Origin: Carposina sasakii
Taxonomy: Eukaryota; Arthropoda; Insecta; Lepidoptera; Carposinidae
Length of the DNA: 64,000 nucleotides
Direction of reading: 5' to 3'
Assembly (NCBI GenBank): GCA_014607495.2
Contig: CP053153.1
Coordinates: forward strand, 14,012,001 to 14,076,000
Made by a program: the position numbers and the translations under genes
Part shown: in pieces, positions 11,467-21,942 of the stretch
How positions within the stretch are numbered: position 1 is the first letter of the stretch
Layout of the letters: every line of letters starts with the position of its first letter
The notes under the pieces: model-generated
What the model saw: only the letters and a program-made list of their open reading frames with translations
Told to the model about the DNA's origin: nothing
The model's database searches: none

Positions 11467-11844
11467 CAGGGTATTTTTTGGTCGTAAACGCTCCCGAATA
11501 CTATCTCCCCATCATCACGATCATTTCTCTCCATAGAAGCATACATGGGAAGTGACTGGTTCCCAAGATATTAGGGTCCAAAGTTCAGTAAATAGACTGC
11601 GTTTTTTTGCATAAATGCACATAGACGAGTGTAACAATATTTTTTCACGAAAATTTATAAAAACTAGCTTTATGAAAACTAACACAAATACTAGATGCTA
11701 TAAATATCGCCCGATAAAGTAATAATTTTTTTTTTCTAAAAAATTGAAATCTTTTCTCGAAATATTTTTTTTGCCATAAACTTACATTATTTGAAGTATA
11801 GAGTACGTAACTTTCGTAAAGGATGGCAACGAAAAAACACCCTG
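11467..11844 (-). mobile_element. TA-flanked CAGGGTG repeat (family R2), copy 1
   Basis: About 380 bp from CAGGGTATTTTTTGGTCGT to AACGAAAAAACACCCTG, next to TA at the right end. The interior carries GGTTCCCAAGATATTAGGGT and AATAGACTGCGTTTTTTTGC. Short TIRs of CAGGGTG type and TA at the ends fit a Tc1/mariner-like non-autonomous element; the family assignment is inferred. Three other copies are at 14659, 26486 and 30399. Confidence 0.7.
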
Positions 11845-12377
11845 TATAGATTCCAAATGGATAATACTATTTCCGTTAGTTTGGTTCACATAAGCCAAAT
11901 GCTCCGTTTCACCATAAGAAAAAAATAAAATCCACAAATAGCTTTACCGACTTGCAAATTCGTTAACCGATGCACCGCTAGCTCAAACAAACAGCGGGAA
12001 ATAAAAATAAACCGCTAATGCAAAAGAAAGATGGCCGGAAATCGGAGGAAGATAAGCGGAATGGAAACCTGAGAGGACAACGATTTAAGAAGATTATTGG
12101 ATTCGGATAAGACACATCCATCTTATCCAGCTCATCCAGGGAGTATTTTTTTCTAAAATTATGAGTAATTTTAGCAGTTTCGCTAATAATGTTGTTACCT
12201 GTTTATTTAAGGCTATTGCGTTGTAGAAAAACCACATATTTTAAGTACAGCATCATGAAGTAATTTATCAAAATAGTTACATAGGCACAACTTTTTATTA
12301 AGTATCTAAAATCTAAAGTCACATACTTATTATTTTTAAAGTTTCCAAGTTTACTAAAATAATGTATTACACTTTGT
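11845..12377. other. No gene recognised
   Basis: AT-rich sequence between the R2 copy and the foldback element; nothing assignable. Confidence 0.35.
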
Positions 12378-13195
12378 ATATGTCGTGGCCATATCGTAAA
12401 ATTGATCATTTCATGAAATGGTCGAGCATTTCATGAAATGGTCGCATTTCATGAAAAGTTAACTGTCTATTGGCCACACATGATATGGTTTGGGCAGATC
12501 ATGATAAAAACGTTTCTCGAATGGGCAACTAAACGCCCGATATTTCATGAAGTGGTCAAGTTTATTGTCATACGTAAAATAGTTACATGAATCACCGGTA
12601 GAGGCGCTGCGCGCGTTTTATTTATGTGTGAAGATGGCGGATTTTTCTTTTTAGGTTATAAAACAAATTAAAGAGAGTAGGGTGACTATGCAGAAGAAGT
12701 TCACGGATAGTGTGTTATATTGTATAATGTAATAGACTTAATGGTGGTTTATAATAAATTGTAAACAAAAACTTAGATACGATAGGTTAGGTTAGGTTAG
12801 ACTTGACAAATGACGCACGAGCCGAGCGAGCGGAGCGAGCGTGCCCAGGCAGCGTCCGGCGATTCAAGATGCAATCGTTTTTTAAAGTCTTTTATGTTTT
12901 TAAAATAATTGTGAAAATATCACATAAATAATAGCAAAAAAAATCATACCACATACTTTGTATACTTATACAATGGTGTACGGTATACATATATTATTTA
13001 TATATCTACCACATTCGGATTTTATGGACACCCTGTTAATACGATTTGGCCAAACGTGGATGACAAAATCGTGAAATGTAGACGATTTTACGATCTGGTC
13101 AAATTGAATTGGCCACTTCATGAAATGCGACCACTTCATGAAATGCTCGACCATTTCATGAAATTATCAATTTTACAACATGGCCACGACATATA
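12378..13195. mobile_element. Foldback-type element with long inverted ends built of ATTTCATGAAATGG repeats
   Basis: The left end reads TATGTCGTGGCCATATCGTA, then CATTTCATGAAATGGTCGAG twice over; the right end is its inverted counterpart (CTCGACCATTTCATGAAATT, then TGGCCACGACATA). The arms reach about 100 bp. Each arm contains two or three subrepeats, each palindromic in itself (ATTTCATGAAAT). The core at 12590-12945 carries AGGTTAGGTTAGGTTAGA and a copy of the 10886-11290 block. No transposase frame seen. Confidence 0.75.
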
Positions 13196-14556
13196 TATAT
13201 GTGTTTCTTATCAGATGCCTATGTAATACAAAGAACACATCTTCCAAGTTTTAGGTCTCAGATTAGAACAAAGCATTTTATATGTAGTATTGTATAGACA
13301 TTATTACATTTAAGAATTTATCTTTTGACATGAAAATTACGTTCATTATCATCACTATAGTGTGGTCTTCGAAAATCTAGTTTAGTAGCTCCATGTCCAG
13401 ACGCAGGGCTCCGCCGCAGGGGACTGCAACAGTAGGAGGTCGACCTATTTTAAATTTCTCTCGCTAAAAACTATAGCAATCTCTATTTTTGTAGCAAACA
13501 CCCACTCCAATATCGAAATCTGAGTTTCTTTGAAGTTTAGATTAGATTTTCAAATGGAACGATCGAAAAACAACGTTACTTATATATCCAGGTAAATGAG
13601 ATTTCGTCGCCTCGGTTAGACGCGGCTTTGATGCAAAATTTATCGCTTGGTTATCAGCAAAATCATATATTCTAAGTATAAAGTTGTTCTCAGAAAACCT
13701 ATAATGAGTTTTTGTACATTTTGCACGTTATTTCATGTTACGTGCTCGTATCTTGTTTCTCATTGGTGACTGTGCTTGCTTGTGATCGCAATCAAGTAGT
13801 CAGATAGAGAGTCAGTGAAGGCGATGGACCAACGCCAGTTGTTGTGTGACCTTCCTGATTAGCCTAGATGATACAATTCAATATCTGTCTTGTACCCTGA
13901 TATTGCAAGAATGTGTCATATTTTCTTGCAACTAGGTGTAAAGAAAAAATTCAGCGCACGTTTTTGAGTGAAATTCAGATTTACGGGTAGCTAGTGCAGA
14001 AGCATCCTATTTCCGGTACCTAGTCGGATAAAATGGCCTAATTTCTATTCTCGACCTAGACTGCTGCGATGTCACAGACCAACTATTCGCTACCTATTCT
14101 CTGCACTGCATTCAGTTTCTATATCTATCTCTTGCTCTTTCAAAGAGCATCAACAAAGGATGCAAGATGTTGCAGGATCGAATCTGGATGTTCTCGCATT
14201 TAGAATAGGTCAGGTGCTCGTACGTGATGTGAATTGGTCCCAATTGGCTTTTATTGTGTTACAACCGGTTATAGGAAGAGGTAAGGTTTGGATTTTTGAG
14301 ATATTTCCGGAGATTTGCCGGGTTTGCTGGAATATGGTTGGGGGAAATAATTTTACAGTGACATGACATTTTCTTTTGTAAATCTAATTGCACCAATTTC
14401 GAAGGGAATAAGGACATTGCATCTAGGTATGTTTTTTCTTATCCTTTTTATTAGATATCTATCTGTATTAACGAGCAAGACGAGATCTATGTAACCGCGT
14501 GTCCCACAATAAACATATTACTCCCTAGAATATGCAATATAATATTTTAGTATTTA
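13196..14556. other. No gene recognised
   Basis: Contains a short block near 13385-13435 (CGCAGGGCTCCGCCGCAGGG) with higher GC, and a tract near 13690-13920 rich in TTTTGTACATTTTGC-type sequence. No coding frame, repeat boundary or regulatory site could be supported. Confidence 0.35.
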
Positions 14557-15265
14557 CTAGAGGACAACCGCGACTCCGTCCGCGTGGACTACAGAAAAAA
14601 CAAAATGTCGAAATTATCCGGGATAAAAATACTTTTCCGGGATAAAAAGTAGCCTATTCAGGGTGATTTTTGGTCGTCAACGTTCCCGAAAACTACGGAA
14701 TCTCGTCATCATCACGATAATTTTTTTCCATGGAAGCATACTTGGGAAGTGTTTGGTTCCCAAGATATTAGGGTCCAAAGTTGAGTAAATAGACTGCGTT
14801 TTTCTGCATAAATGCACATATACGCGCATAGCAAGATTTTTTCACGAAAAATAATTCATGTCTGTCTATGAAAAAACTAGCATAAACACTGGACACTATA
14901 AATTTCGCCCGATCAAGAAATTAAAAAAAAAATCAAAGAAATTTACATCTTTTCCCAGCATTTTTTTTGGCATAAACTTATTTTATTTTATGTATAGAGT
15001 ACGTACTCTTCGTTAAGGGTAGCAACAAAAAAAAATCCTGTATGTTAAGTGGTACCTGTCAATATATTCCCGAAAACTGCATCGAAATCGGTTCAGCCGT
15101 TTCTGAGATTAGCATGCACAAACGCACATACTAACAGACAAACTGACAAACAGACAAAAATTCCAAAAATCATCGTTTTGGGTCCTATTGCGTTGATAAA
15201 GGTCCCCTATAATATTTTTTCTCAATATCTTCCATGTACAGACAGCGGTCCGTTACATTTTTGTT
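14557..15265 (-). mobile_element. Helitron-like element, minus orientation, split by an R2 copy
   Basis: Begins on the plus strand CTAGAGGACAACCGCGACTC and CGTCCGCGTGGACTACAG, the reverse complement of the Helitron-like 3' end with its GC hairpin. The body contains CGAAATTATCCGGGATAAAA and, after the inserted R2 copy, GTTAAGTGGTACCTGTCA and GAAATCGGTTCAGCCGTTTC. The uninterrupted version at 61185-61446 shows these two parts are normally contiguous. Confidence 0.75.
14659..15040 (-). mobile_element. R2 repeat, copy 2, nested in the Helitron-like element
   Basis: Runs from CAGGGTGATTTTTGGTCGTC to CAACAAAAAAAAATCCTG, with TTCCCAAGATATTAGGGTCC in the middle. It separates AGTAGCCTAT from TGTTAAGTGG, which are adjacent in the intact Helitron-like copy at 61 kb, so the insertion point is known almost to the base. 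Confidence 0.85.
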
Positions 15266-15416
15266 ATATGTACAGATTACATAAAATGAAAGCTTAAGTT
15301 TTAAGTTAGCAAAGTTTTAATCTCCCAGTATCATGACAGTAATAAATCTGTGAAATGTATTCCGGTAGGGCTCACATAGTATTAGCATAATATATTTATA
15401 GCTTAAAAGAGATAGC

Positions 15417-15626
15417 AGGGGAGGGTGTTACTACGAAAAGTATTTTTCATACAATTTATGTTAATTTGTATGTAACGATATACGTTGAAGAAATTGAAGA
15501 ACTATTTGAAAATAAACACCTACTTCTACTTCTACTAGATGTTACTGCGAGTAACATAGGTATTGTTGAAGATGAAAACGAGAATACAATTAATTTATCT
15601 AGCGAATTATATGATGAAGCCGGAAG
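15417..15626 (+). CDS. Weak candidate coding exon with a good splice donor
   Basis: A plus-strand frame without stop encodes a tail ending YVEEIEELFENKHLL, then DVTASNIGIVEDENENTINL and SSELYDEAGR, where the exon would end at CGGAAG followed by GTAAGC. The acidic, non-AT-like amino-acid content is unusual for random AT-rich DNA. The upstream boundary is unknown and no acceptor with a pyrimidine tract was found, so the start given is only approximate. No family recognised. Confidence 0.3.
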
Positions 15627-16463
15627 GTAAGCAGTAGATATCTTTGGATACCTACTTAAATAAAATGCAGTGAGGTATACAATAAAAGATAACATTAAAA
15701 AAAATTAACATCAACAACTGCCATGGGTATTACTCAGGGATTTGGTATCTCCTGTGTTACTCAGGGATTTGGTAATGCATTTCTATGGTGTTACTATAAT
15801 CAGAGAAAAAGAAAAAAATCACAAACGAAAAATGTTGCAAAATGACAATTCAAAATTCAAAGTCAGAACACTCGGTACCCAGCGTAAATTCTCGAAACAT
15901 TTTTCTCAAATATTCCCGTTTAAAATACGACTTTTCTTTTAATTCAACCCTTTCGTGGAAACAGCTGTTTGTATAACAAGGCTGTTTAGGACAAAGAGGT
16001 CCCGAGAGAAATTGCCGCGAAAACAGCGCATTCTTTCTCATTTAAAAGCTACAAGAAAATTATAGTTAGTGCCACTTTTTAATTAAGTTAGGACGAGAGA
16101 GCGAGAATGGGGTTGGAAATAAAGCTGTAAGTTGTGCTATTTTAGTAGTGAATTACGAAATACTACAATTTTAGTACTTTTAGTCCAGTAGTCTAGTTTA
16201 GTACTTAGATGTGTCCTTGATGAGAAGAGAAAATTAATAAAGCTTCACGTATAGCCTTCATAGTAACTTTCATTTATTCGTGACGTTAACTAGGAGAATC
16301 TCCTTCCGCGCATGTCATCATCAATCATGAAGGGTATGTAGAGTTGACCAAGGAATTCAGATGCGTTCTCTCAGGCAAAGATGAACTCTTCACTGCTCTA
16401 TAACATTTGGCTCCGTCGTCGCGCCATACCAAACGTGGATGCAGCAAGGATGATGCAGAATGT
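15627..16463. other. No gene recognised; short direct repeat
   Basis: TACTCAGGGATTTGGTA occurs twice at about 15729 and 15759, separated by TCTCCTGTGT, a small local duplication. The rest is unassigned. Confidence 0.35.
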
Positions 16464-16730
16464 ATGATTCTCATTAGAGCGGGCGATGCGCGGGGCGGGC
16501 CGAGTACGTGGCCCGGACGGGGCACGGTTTAAAAACGTTACATACATTCTGGACGCCCGTGCAACAAACGTGGTGTATACGAGCGTCGAGCGGGCCCGGA
16601 CGGGACACGGATAATGCACGGTGTAATATAAATTGCTTCATACAAAATGTATGTAACGTTTCTAATCCGTGCCCCGTCCGGGCCACGTACACGGTCTACT
16701 CCGCGCACGGCCCGCTCTAATGAGAATCAT
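16464..16730. mobile_element. GC-rich 267-bp foldback MITE
   Basis: The outer ends are ATGATTCTCATTAGAGCGGG and its inverted copy CCCGCTCTAATGAGAATCAT. The arms continue with GGCCCGGACGGGGCACGG and CCGTGCCCCGTCCGGGCC, then with ACGTTACATACATT and TGTATGTAACGT, so about 90 bases on each side pair with interruptions. It is far richer in GC than its flanks. No certain target-site duplication and no coding capacity. Confidence 0.85.
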
Positions 16731-17600
16731 CCCTTATACAGTTCTGGCCACTCCAATTTTGTAAACACAACCCTGTATGTATAAATATAATATGTAGTAT
16801 GAAACTTCGAGGTTTTCTTTACACAAGTTGCATATTTTCTTCCTATTCTCACGTCAACCTTGTAAAATTGCTAATTAGGTAGTCCTACTTTATCATAAAA
16901 ACTAATCCACACTTACGCAGGTTACTTCACATCTAACCAGTCCCACAAATAACCACCCACAGATTATAATACCACAAGCAACCGCAAGCAACGGATTAAG
17001 ACGCGACGTCACGGATGTCATGGTACACAATATGGGGCGGGACGGGTATTGTCAAGGCGCTATGCAGCTTCATCGAGAATGAATTAATTCATCGTTAGTC
17101 ATTGTTGTGCAAGAATCGGTGTTGAAGGCTATTTTTAGATGGTATTAATAAATTATATGTGATACATAATGTAAATAAGTGATAATCTATGGGGTAGATA
17201 GAACTAAAGGGTCATAGAGATATCCCATAATCACGTTTTGCACAGCCGATGTACACATACAGATGTAAATGATCAGTATATTGCTAATTTTATCGCCTGA
17301 GAGAATGTCCGGGTTTCGATATAGTTACTCGCATATCGGTATAGTCGATTTTTATGACACGGAAAGAGATGTAACTTATGTTTTCTAGTTAATCAGTGGA
17401 AATTGGTGATAATTAAGGGACTTATAACAATATTCAAAAGAATAGACATATAAGGAAAAATTGCTTTGGTATTTATTTAATTATATTGCTGTCTTGCAAG
17501 ATAAGGCATTATCTTATTGTACCTTTTTCGTAGAGGTGATATCGATGCACCATTGGGGGTATCTACCTACTACTACTATGTACAGTCGTGCTTATCTATA
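16731..17600. other. Mostly unassigned; degraded R4 fragment near 17215-17400
   Basis: TCCCATAATCACGTTTTGCA, ACAGATGTAAATGATCAGTA and ATCGCCTGAGAGAATG at 17225-17310 are R4 words, so a diverged R4 copy sits here. Nothing else assignable. Confidence 0.45.
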
Positions 17601-18057
17601 TCTATACTAATATTATAAAGAGGTAAACTTTGATTGTTTGTTCGTTTTTTTGCAGTGAATAGGCTCCAAAATTACTGGACCGATTCCAAAAATTCTTTCA
17701 TCGTTAGAATCCTTATTGGACCCGGATGAACATAGGCTATAGGGTTTCGCATAATTTCCTCTGGGCTGGAATAAATATGAATTAAATACATTCTTTTTTT
17801 ACCATTTGACGCATGGAGGTATAAGTTTGACATACACCATAGAACAACAAGTCCCCAAAAGGGACAGATGTATTCCGGGTAGTGAAGCAGAAACGAGTCA
17901 AAAATCTCGCATCTTCCGCTCATCTTACCCGCGGATTGTTGCCAAATCGATAAATATTATCAGTTTTTTAGATACAGTAAATAGGTTATAAAAATTTGAC
18001 ATACTAAAAAGTTGCTTCAAAAGTGTGCGTGTTCACACTGTTCACGGTTCTGGGAAT

Positions 18058-18058
<1 letters not shown>

Positions 18059-18088
<30 letters not shown>
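18059..18088. repeat. Poly-T tract of about 28 bases
   Basis: A homopolymer directly before AAGTTTATCCCGAAGG, the start of the first 155-bp block. It may be the antisense tail of a retroposed segment carried inside the Helitron-like element. Confidence 0.9.
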
Positions 18089-18091
<3 letters not shown>

Positions 18092-18745
18092 TTTATCCCG
18101 AAGGAAAGGCAAGGGGAACTAAGCCCATACAGCCTAATCATTGTCTAGTAAAATGAATTCTGAATTATGATGGATGATAATGATGATGAATGGAAACGTC
18201 GGAAAAATCCTCAAGAACGAGTTTAAAATTAGTAAAAATCAAAAATAATTGTAGAAACAACTTACATGGGCCCATGAAGAGATCGTATTCCGGCTAAAGT
18301 TTTACTCAGCTTACCTGCATATAAAAACATGCACACGCACTAGATTCACATCACAAGTAATCAAAATATAACTTATCTACCAGAAAACATCACTTTACGG
18401 ACACATGCAAGCCATTTACAAATAATTTTTGATTTTCACAAGAAAATTACACCCGCTCCCTTCCAGCTTTTCCCGCCGAATCCCCTTCTGGGAATGTATT
18501 ATTCTGTGACGTACAGATGACATGACAACATGACAGATGAAATTTGTTTTTTTTGTTTTGTTTGGTTTATCCCGAAGAAAGAGCATGAGAATACAGCATC
18601 CATACAGCCATTGTTTTTAGTACTGATGATTTCTGAATTTATGATGGATGATAACCATGATGAATAGAAACGCCGGGAAAATCCTCAAAACCGAGTGTAA
18701 AATTAGTCAAAATCAAAAAGAATTGCGAAAACAAGATACCTACAT
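18088..18745. repeat. Two direct copies of a roughly 155-bp block
   Basis: GTTTATCCCGAAG, GATGGATGATAA, GGAAAATCCTCAA or GAAAAATCCTCAA, and AAAATTAGT occur in the same order at about 18089-18245 and 18567-18712. The copies flank a segment with CCCGCTCCCTTCCAGC. Confidence 0.65.
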
Positions 18746-18802
18746 GACCCCACGAAGAAACGCAAATTACACCCATTCCCTTTTGGTGTTTATATTCATT
18801 AG

Positions 18803-19345
18803 GGGGTGTAAGAGAGTACGGACGGATTTCCCAAAATTCCCATGGGAACGGGGTAGACAGGAATTTCAAATTTTTATCGATATTTTCACTGTACCGGAAC
18901 AAAAGCTTATTCAATAAGTATAAAAATAAACCGTTTGACGTACACAGATGAAATTTGGTGTGTATGTTTGTTTAGGGGTGTAAAAGACCATTAAGAACGG
19001 GTTTCCTGAAATTCCCATGGGAGCGGCACAAACAGGAATTTCAAGTTTTTACGAAAACCACATGACATATAGAGATGAAATAAGACAGGTATATTCGGTA
19101 GGGAGTGTAAGAAAGAACTGAGAACATATTTCCCGAATAGGGACTGCTAGGGAGCACAAAGAACGGATTTACCATAATTTCCACGGGAAGTGGACAAACG
19201 GGAATTCCCAATTTTAACGAAAACCATTTGACACAATATAATGATGAAATATGACAGGTATATTCGGTAGGGAGTGTAAGGAAGCACTGAGGACTTATTT
19301 CCCGAAATTCCAACGGGAACGGGACAAACGGGAATTCCAAATTTT
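18803..19345. repeat. Degenerate minisatellite, about 170-bp unit
   Basis: The block GGGTGTAA or GAGTGTAA, then ATTTCCCGAAATTCC and GGGAACGGGACAAACGGGAA, then AATTTTAACGAAAACCA recurs at about 18803, 18976, 19102 and 19272, with one shortened unit. Units differ at many positions, so the array is old. The frames crossing it are by-products of the repeat. Confidence 0.7.
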
Positions 19346-19435
19346 AGAGGATATGTACCGAAGCGAAGCGAGGGCGGGTCACTAGTAATTTCTAAAGAGG
19401 ATGGGCAGACAGTGCAAATGTACACATTTTTCACT

Positions 19436-19728
19436 ATTCACTATGGGTGCGCCCACCACCGGGCCCTACACCCTCCACTGACCCTCGGATCTGATAACTC
19501 ATAACTGCGAAAACAGGCACTTGCACTAACTACAATCGCCACGAGAAACCAGACCCGAGCACCTAGCATGCAAGACAATACATTGCACTATTCCGAAATC
19601 AACTAGATAAATAATCTACATATGTTTCGCCAACAACCGTGGCATCCTCAGGATTATAGAAATTAGTAAATTAGTAAACCACTAATTATTATGAAACTCT
19701 AAAACCCGTGGGCGCACCCATAGTGAAT
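19436..19728. mobile_element. 293-bp element with a perfect 21-bp TIR
   Basis: The left end ATTCACTATGGGTGCGCCCA(C) and the right end (G)TGGGCGCACCCATAGTGAAT are exact inverted repeats. Its left interior (ACACCCTCCACTGACCCTCG, ACTGCGAAAACAGGCACTTG) is shared with 1080-1160. No transposase frame. No target-site duplication was certain. Confidence 0.75.
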
Positions 19729-21121
19729 GTTTGAACTTCCGAATTGTAACGCCTAATACAATTTCTAATACAATTTCATTCATTTTTCACTAGTAAACCT
19801 ACAAGTCCCACGTAATAAGGATGCGCCTACTATTGCTTTTTGAGCACATATCCCATATAGAAATGTTACCGGAGCATTTTCAAAAAGTAACAAGCTTTTA
19901 TTGTCAGAATCTCTCATGTACGAGTAGTAGGGTACGTTATTACGGGCACGTGATGTTGCATTTGGGTCCTTAAGGTTGCTAGTAGAATCTACCAAGACCC
20001 TATATCACGTCATGTACCTCAAACAATTATTTATTAGACAAATATACTATAACACCAAATTTAGAAGTTAGATTAAATTTTCACGTCTAAAAGCTTATTT
20101 GAATATGTGATTCGATCAGCGACATCTAGATTCTGTCCCGATCTATTTTCAGTTTCGTTCGCAACTTTAAATTACTAGTGCACACTGCAAACCGCTCTAT
20201 ACAAGTTTAATAGCTTCTAGCAACTATGAAATAACACTGAAAATACTACTCAAACTGTAACGATTGCCTCGCCAAATACGATGTACATTGAACAGTTTTT
20301 TAGACTACAACTGTAACTTAACATTCAAAAACAGAAATGTAACAGAAATAGGACTGTGATTCGTTTTAAATTTCATGGTAGAGGCGACATATATTTGTTT
20401 TACTTCATTCAATCAACCGCCCCAGTGCACGCTGATTGGTAAATAAGATGCGTGGATATGTTTTTTTAACCAATAAACGTTGGCTGGCACGTACTTCAAT
20501 ATGTCAACACCAGGGAAACATGATCATAATCATGATCATATTATTTACACATTTTTATAAATTACAAAACTTAAAACTAGGTACAACGTCTCACAAAACT
20601 TTCGCCGTTTGTCTGTGGGCTCCGTGATTAAGATTAAACGTTTTGTTTGTGTTTAAGAAAAGCTTCAGTGAATAGAAGGTAATATTTTAGTTACGGTTAA
20701 AAATATTGAACCTTGTAATACACGCGTTCCATTAAAAAGGGCTTTTTTATACATGTCAATTCAGAAAACATCAACAAAAAAAATGATAAGACACGTTCCT
20801 TAATTTCAAATCAATATTGGAAATGAAATCGTCTCCAATTTCGAAAGATAACGAACGCAGCAAACAAAACCGGAACATGAGTCAAAAAACCGATAATAGA
20901 ACATTATATTCAGATTGTTATAGCGCCGGAGTTCGTATGGAAAATCCACAAAGGACTAGGAGCGTTTGATCTTCAAATAGAGAGATTTTCAATTTACGTC
21001 GTATTACTTGAGAGGTTTCTATGCTCAGTTATGTGACGGTATTCTGATATCACCCGTTCGACTGTTGTCGAAATATTATTTTTTTTAACTCAATTTGTTT
21101 TATAGGTACATAATATGTCAC
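19729..21121. other. No gene recognised
   Basis: AT-rich. Around 20520 CATGATCATAATCATGATCA is a small interrupted palindrome. No coding frame supported. Confidence 0.35.
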
Positions 21122-21265
21122 TAAAACCGAACTTTTACATCTCAACTGTACCCTCAAAATTGGTCAGAAGTGGCACCATGGTTCTATCGGCCCTTGGTGC
21201 TCTGCCTACCCCGTAAGGGATACTCGTAAAGGCGTGATTATATGTATTTATCTATGTATGTAATA
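21122..21265 (+). repeat. Interspersed repeat family R3
   Basis: Holds CATCTCAACTGTACCCTCAA, TTGGTCAGAAGTGGCACCAT, TCGGCCCTTGGTGCTCTGCC and TAAAGGCGTGATTATATGTA with a GTAT-rich tail. The ordered core and the simple-sequence tail suggest a short retroposon, though no pol III boxes are evident. Other copies are at 31312 (minus), 41793 and 42880. Confidence 0.75.
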
Positions 21266-21709
21266 CATACTTATCTGCTTTAGGCGGTATATGACAGTAA
21301 TAGTTAATGAAAGTATGAAAAATATCTTTAACATGATTGAAAAAATTTAATCAATACACTACCTACTGCAATCAACCTTCAATTAAATATACATTCAATT
21401 ATTACAATAATATAATAAGAAACTTAAATAAGCTACCTTCAAGCCAATGTAAGGGAATTGTATTATATAATATCATACAAACGTTATTTCATGTTTTTTT
21501 CAAGTATAATTCTAGCAGAACATGTTTTCCTTTTATACATTTTCTTACAAACATTTACTAAAACTAGATTCAATATTTCAAATAACAGCGACAATGGTCA
21601 GGACAATTTGAACTAAAGTAATCTTCTTCTTTTCTTAGGTAGGGACCTACTCAACATGGGTGTTATAAACAGCGTCTAAAGTAAGACACTAAATAAAAAA
21701 ACTAGTGGA
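21266..21709. other. No gene recognised
   Basis: Very AT-rich; the open frame at 21337-21561 is composed of Asn, Tyr, Ile and Lys codons as expected from base composition. Confidence 0.35.
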
Positions 21710-21942
21710 CGCCCGCGACTTCGTCCGCGTGCATGTCTGACTGCAGAAAAAAGAAAATGTCGAAATTATCCGGGATCAAAATATTTTCCCAGGATAAAAA
21801 GTAGCCTATGTGTTAATCCAGGGTGTCAGCTAACTCCATACCTTAGCTAAAATCGCTCCAGCCGTTTTTACGTGAAATAATAACAAACATCCATCAGTGC
21901 ATCCATACTCACAAACATTCGCGTTTATAATATTAGTAAGAA
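21710..21942 (-). mobile_element. Short Helitron-like element, minus orientation
   Basis: Plus strand begins ACTAGTGGACGCCCGCGACT then TCGTCCGCGTG and ends AACATTCGCGTTTATAATAT then TAGTAAG. On the minus strand this is a family start with CTAATATTATAAACGCGAA and an end CGCGGACGAAGTCGCGGGCG then TCCACTAGT, the GC hairpin followed by CTAGT. At about 230 bp it is one of the shortest intact copies here. Confidence 0.8.

Larger units (their letters stand above)
17601..19386 (+). mobile_element. Long non-autonomous Helitron-like element
   Basis: Opens with TCTATACTAATATTATAAAG and GAATAGGCTCC, and closes with ACCGAAGCGAAGCGAGGGCG then GGTCACTAGT. Ending in CTAGT after a GC-rich segment, with no terminal inverted repeats, fits Helitrons. 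About 1.8 kb lies between these ends. It holds a 28-base poly-T, two copies of a 155-bp block and a roughly 170-bp minisatellite, and no Rep-helicase frame. Whether it is one insertion or several joined pieces is not certain. Confidence 0.6.

Noticed and set aside
16325..16720. Overlapping frames on both strands
   Set aside because: They are products of the palindromic GC-rich MITE and read the same arms in both directions.
18639..19434. Several 80-100 codon frames on both strands
   Set aside because: They lie in the 170-bp minisatellite and repeat its units.
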